Shown here: piece after piece, positions 32,911 to 34,690 of the stretch | Position numbering within the stretch: position 1 is the first letter of the stretch | How the letters are laid out: the number at the start of each line of letters is the position of its first letter | NCBI GenBank assembly: GCA_001584585.1 | Contig: LSYV01000004.1 | Location: forward strand, 216,101 to 250,790 | DNA: 34,690 nt | Source: Gonium pectorale | Lineage: Eukaryota; Chlorophyta; Chlorophyceae; Chlamydomonadales; Volvocaceae | Direction of reading: 5' to 3' | Translations under genes and position numbers: made by a program | The notes under the pieces: model-generated | Databases searched by the model: none | The model's input: the letters and a program-made list of their open reading frames with translations, nothing else | What the model was told of the DNA's origin: nothing

Positions 32911-34690
32911 ATGTCTGCGAAACGACCTCGTGTTGCCGTTGAGGCGCCCGAACCGGGCCAGGCGGCGCTGCCGGCCGTCTGCTACCTGCCCAGCATGCTT
33001 GCGGACAATCCGCGCGAAGTCTCAACCTCAACTGGAGCAGCTGCTGGCACGGCGGCGAAGCGGCTAAAGTACAGCCTGCACGCGCGCACACGCGATGCGG
33101 GCCACCCTACGCAGCTTGTTCACGCCAGCACCGGAGAAATTGACTATGTGGGCCGCAGCGACGGCGACGAAAACGCCGGGGTACAGCCCTGCGTGTACGC
33201 GCTGGCCGTGTACACGCCGGCGTCGCCATCGCAGCCGGGCGCGGCGGGGAAGCTTCGGCTTGTGTCGGTTGCGGGGCAGCGGCCTTTTCGCCTAGACACC
33301 AGGTACGAGTGCGGTCTCATGCGGGGAGGGGGGGAGGGCCATGCTCGTGGAGCGGCCGGGTGGACGAGGAGGGTAGGTGGTGGAGCATCACAGGCTGCGT
33401 CTTACCATCGCACGCCCCTACTGCGCCCCACCCAGCCCACTGCGCACCCGGGCTTACGTGCTGGTCCAAGCACGGGCGCACAGGCGCGGGATTGCGGCAC
33501 GCTACCGCTACCCGTGCCGCCGCTCGGTGGAGCTTGGCGAACTTGGCTTGTGACGGAAACGGGGCTGGTGTCCAGCGGCATTCCGCCGCGCGTGCAGGAG
33601 CCTGGTGCCCAACTCCGACCGCCCCTGCGCACTCAGCACGCGGTCGTCACAGCGCGCTCCCCGGACGGCTGCTACTGCGGGTGTCCGGAACCCCCTTACA
33701 CACACACACCCTAACTCCCCCAGTTTCCCCTCTCCTCGCCCCGCCCCTTTCACCCCCTCGCCCCTTCCACCCCCCGGCAGGCTGCCCGGCCTGGTGTACG
33801 CGCCCACGGGGGCGGGGGCGGAGGAGGACGTGGCGGCCCGGGAGGCGAAGCGGCTGGCGGCCAAGAGGTGTGCCCGGGGCCCCGAGCCGGCGCAGTGTCG
33901 CAGTCGGCCGGGCCGGGGGCGGGAGACGGGGAGGGAGACGGGGAGGGAGACGGGGAGGGAGGGAGGTGGCGGGCGGGACGAGTGTGCATGCCCGCCTGCG
34001 GAGATGGCCCGCCTGCTGGGGCGGATCGGGGAGCTAGATCGGACGTCGGACCGGGGCGGCGACCCGGGGGCCTCTGCGCGGGTTGCGAACCGCCACGGGC
34101 TGCGGAGGCCTGTTCGGGCTGAAGGGGGCGCCGGAGCCGGAGCGAGGGTGAGGGCCAGGGGGGCCGCTGCGATGTTGGATGGGTGGCACCTGGATGGCGC
34201 GGAGGCGGGGCGGGGCGGGGCGGGGCTGTCCGGAGCTGCCGGCGGCCCGTCGGTCGGCCCCGGGCGCGCGCAGCCCTGGGTCTCGGTACTATCGCCCTCC
34301 GGCTCCCCTGGTCGTCGCCCTCCGCCCCCTTAAGCCCCCTGTCCCCTGGCCCCACGCCCCCCTGCTTCCCCTGCCCCCCCCCCCAGGCTGGTGGACGAGT
34401 TCGGTTCCACCCGCCGGCGCCGGCAGCTGACTGCTCGCGAGGCGGGCCAGGTGGCGCCCGACAAGATCAGCGGCGGAGGCGCGGTGCAGGAGATGCTAGG
34501 CGGCGTGGCGGCGAGGGGCCAGGGCGAGGGGCTGACGCGGGAGGAGGTGCGCGGGCCGGACGGGACGGGGGCGAGGCCGCGGGGTGCCGAGCGGGTGGTG
34601 CCGAACGGGGGTGGATAGTATCCGGGCTGGAATGGGGGGCGGCGGCGGCCGTGCGCTTGCAGCGCAGTACCGGCCATGTGTTGAGGTGTG
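32911..34690 (+). CDS. RPA49: RNA polymerase I subunit RPA49 (A49/PAF53), N-terminal part
   Basis: The A49 subunit acts with A34.5 in Pol I initiation and elongation on rDNA in the nucleolus. Exon 1 is 32911-33302 (ATG start), exon 2 is 33781-33867 and exon 3 is 34387-34546, with matching phases (2, 2, 0). The gene then continues past the window. Family features are visible in order: a basic N-terminus (MSAKRPRV), the dimerisation beta-barrel with GEIDYVGRSDGDENA and CVYALAVYTP, KLRLVSVAGQRPFRLDTR across the first junction, and LVDEFGSTRRRRQLTAREAGQV, which parallels the family's EAFGTTKQKRAL block. The C-terminal tandem winged-helix domain is not in the window. If the GAG-GTGCGC donor at 34546 were not used, the frame would stop at 34618, too short for the family. 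Confidence 0.83.
33925..33960. repeat. Three perfect 12-mers in RPA49 intron 2
   Basis: GACGGGGAGGGA is repeated three times without a mismatch, just after the exon 2 donor at 33867. The tract is G-rich on the sense strand, like the repeats near donors of the other genes. Confidence 0.85.

Overview
The window looks like nuclear DNA from a chlamydomonadalean (volvocine-type) green alga. Evidence: very high GC, Ala/Gly/Pro-rich proteins, genes broken into many short exons by GC-rich introns, consistent GT-AG splicing (two GC-AG introns inferred), TGTAA polyadenylation motifs, a nuclear-encoded plastid ribosomal protein, and an SBP-box transcription factor of the green lineage. Species is not assignable from the sequence alone. 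Two unresolved bases (N) lie at about 25 and 49. All gene models were built by hand by matching reading frames, splice sites and splice phases.

Layout: (1) 1-4153, minus strand: N-terminal part of a large Leu/Ala-rich, apparently helical-repeat protein of unknown family, running off the left edge. (2) 4154-6541: gene-poor interval. (3) 6542-8712, plus: plastid ribosomal protein uL15 (L15), 4 exons, complete. (4) 8713-10165: convergent 3' regions. (5) 10166-18069, minus: acetyl-CoA synthetase, 14 exons, complete, all phases consistent. (6) 18070-20109: intergenic. (7) 20110-28481, minus: a roughly 1,900-residue SBP-domain transcription factor of the SPL1/SPL12 (CRR1-like) architecture: SBP zinc domain, long disordered middle, conserved SPL core, ankyrin repeats, C-terminal hydrophobic helix. 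One in-frame TGA interrupts the model. (8) 28482-32910: mostly non-genic, with a decayed, 5'-truncated LINE-type reverse transcriptase remnant on the minus strand (about 30010-31351). (9) 32911 to right edge, plus: first three exons of RNA polymerase I subunit RPA49 (A49/PAF53).

These genes are unrelated housekeeping and regulatory loci, not an operon or cluster. The least expected structure is a set of short, diverged sequence repeats shared between introns of three different genes (helical-repeat gene, ACS, SBP gene). They look like remnants of one or more dispersed elements that settle in introns. One reads S-L-P-M-D-stop on the host sense strand at all three loci, and another reads D-L-Q/R-N. 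I found no organised novel gene system such as a defence island or biosynthetic cluster. The candidates for something undescribed are the intronic repeat families, the unknown helical-repeat gene, and the unusual SBP protein.
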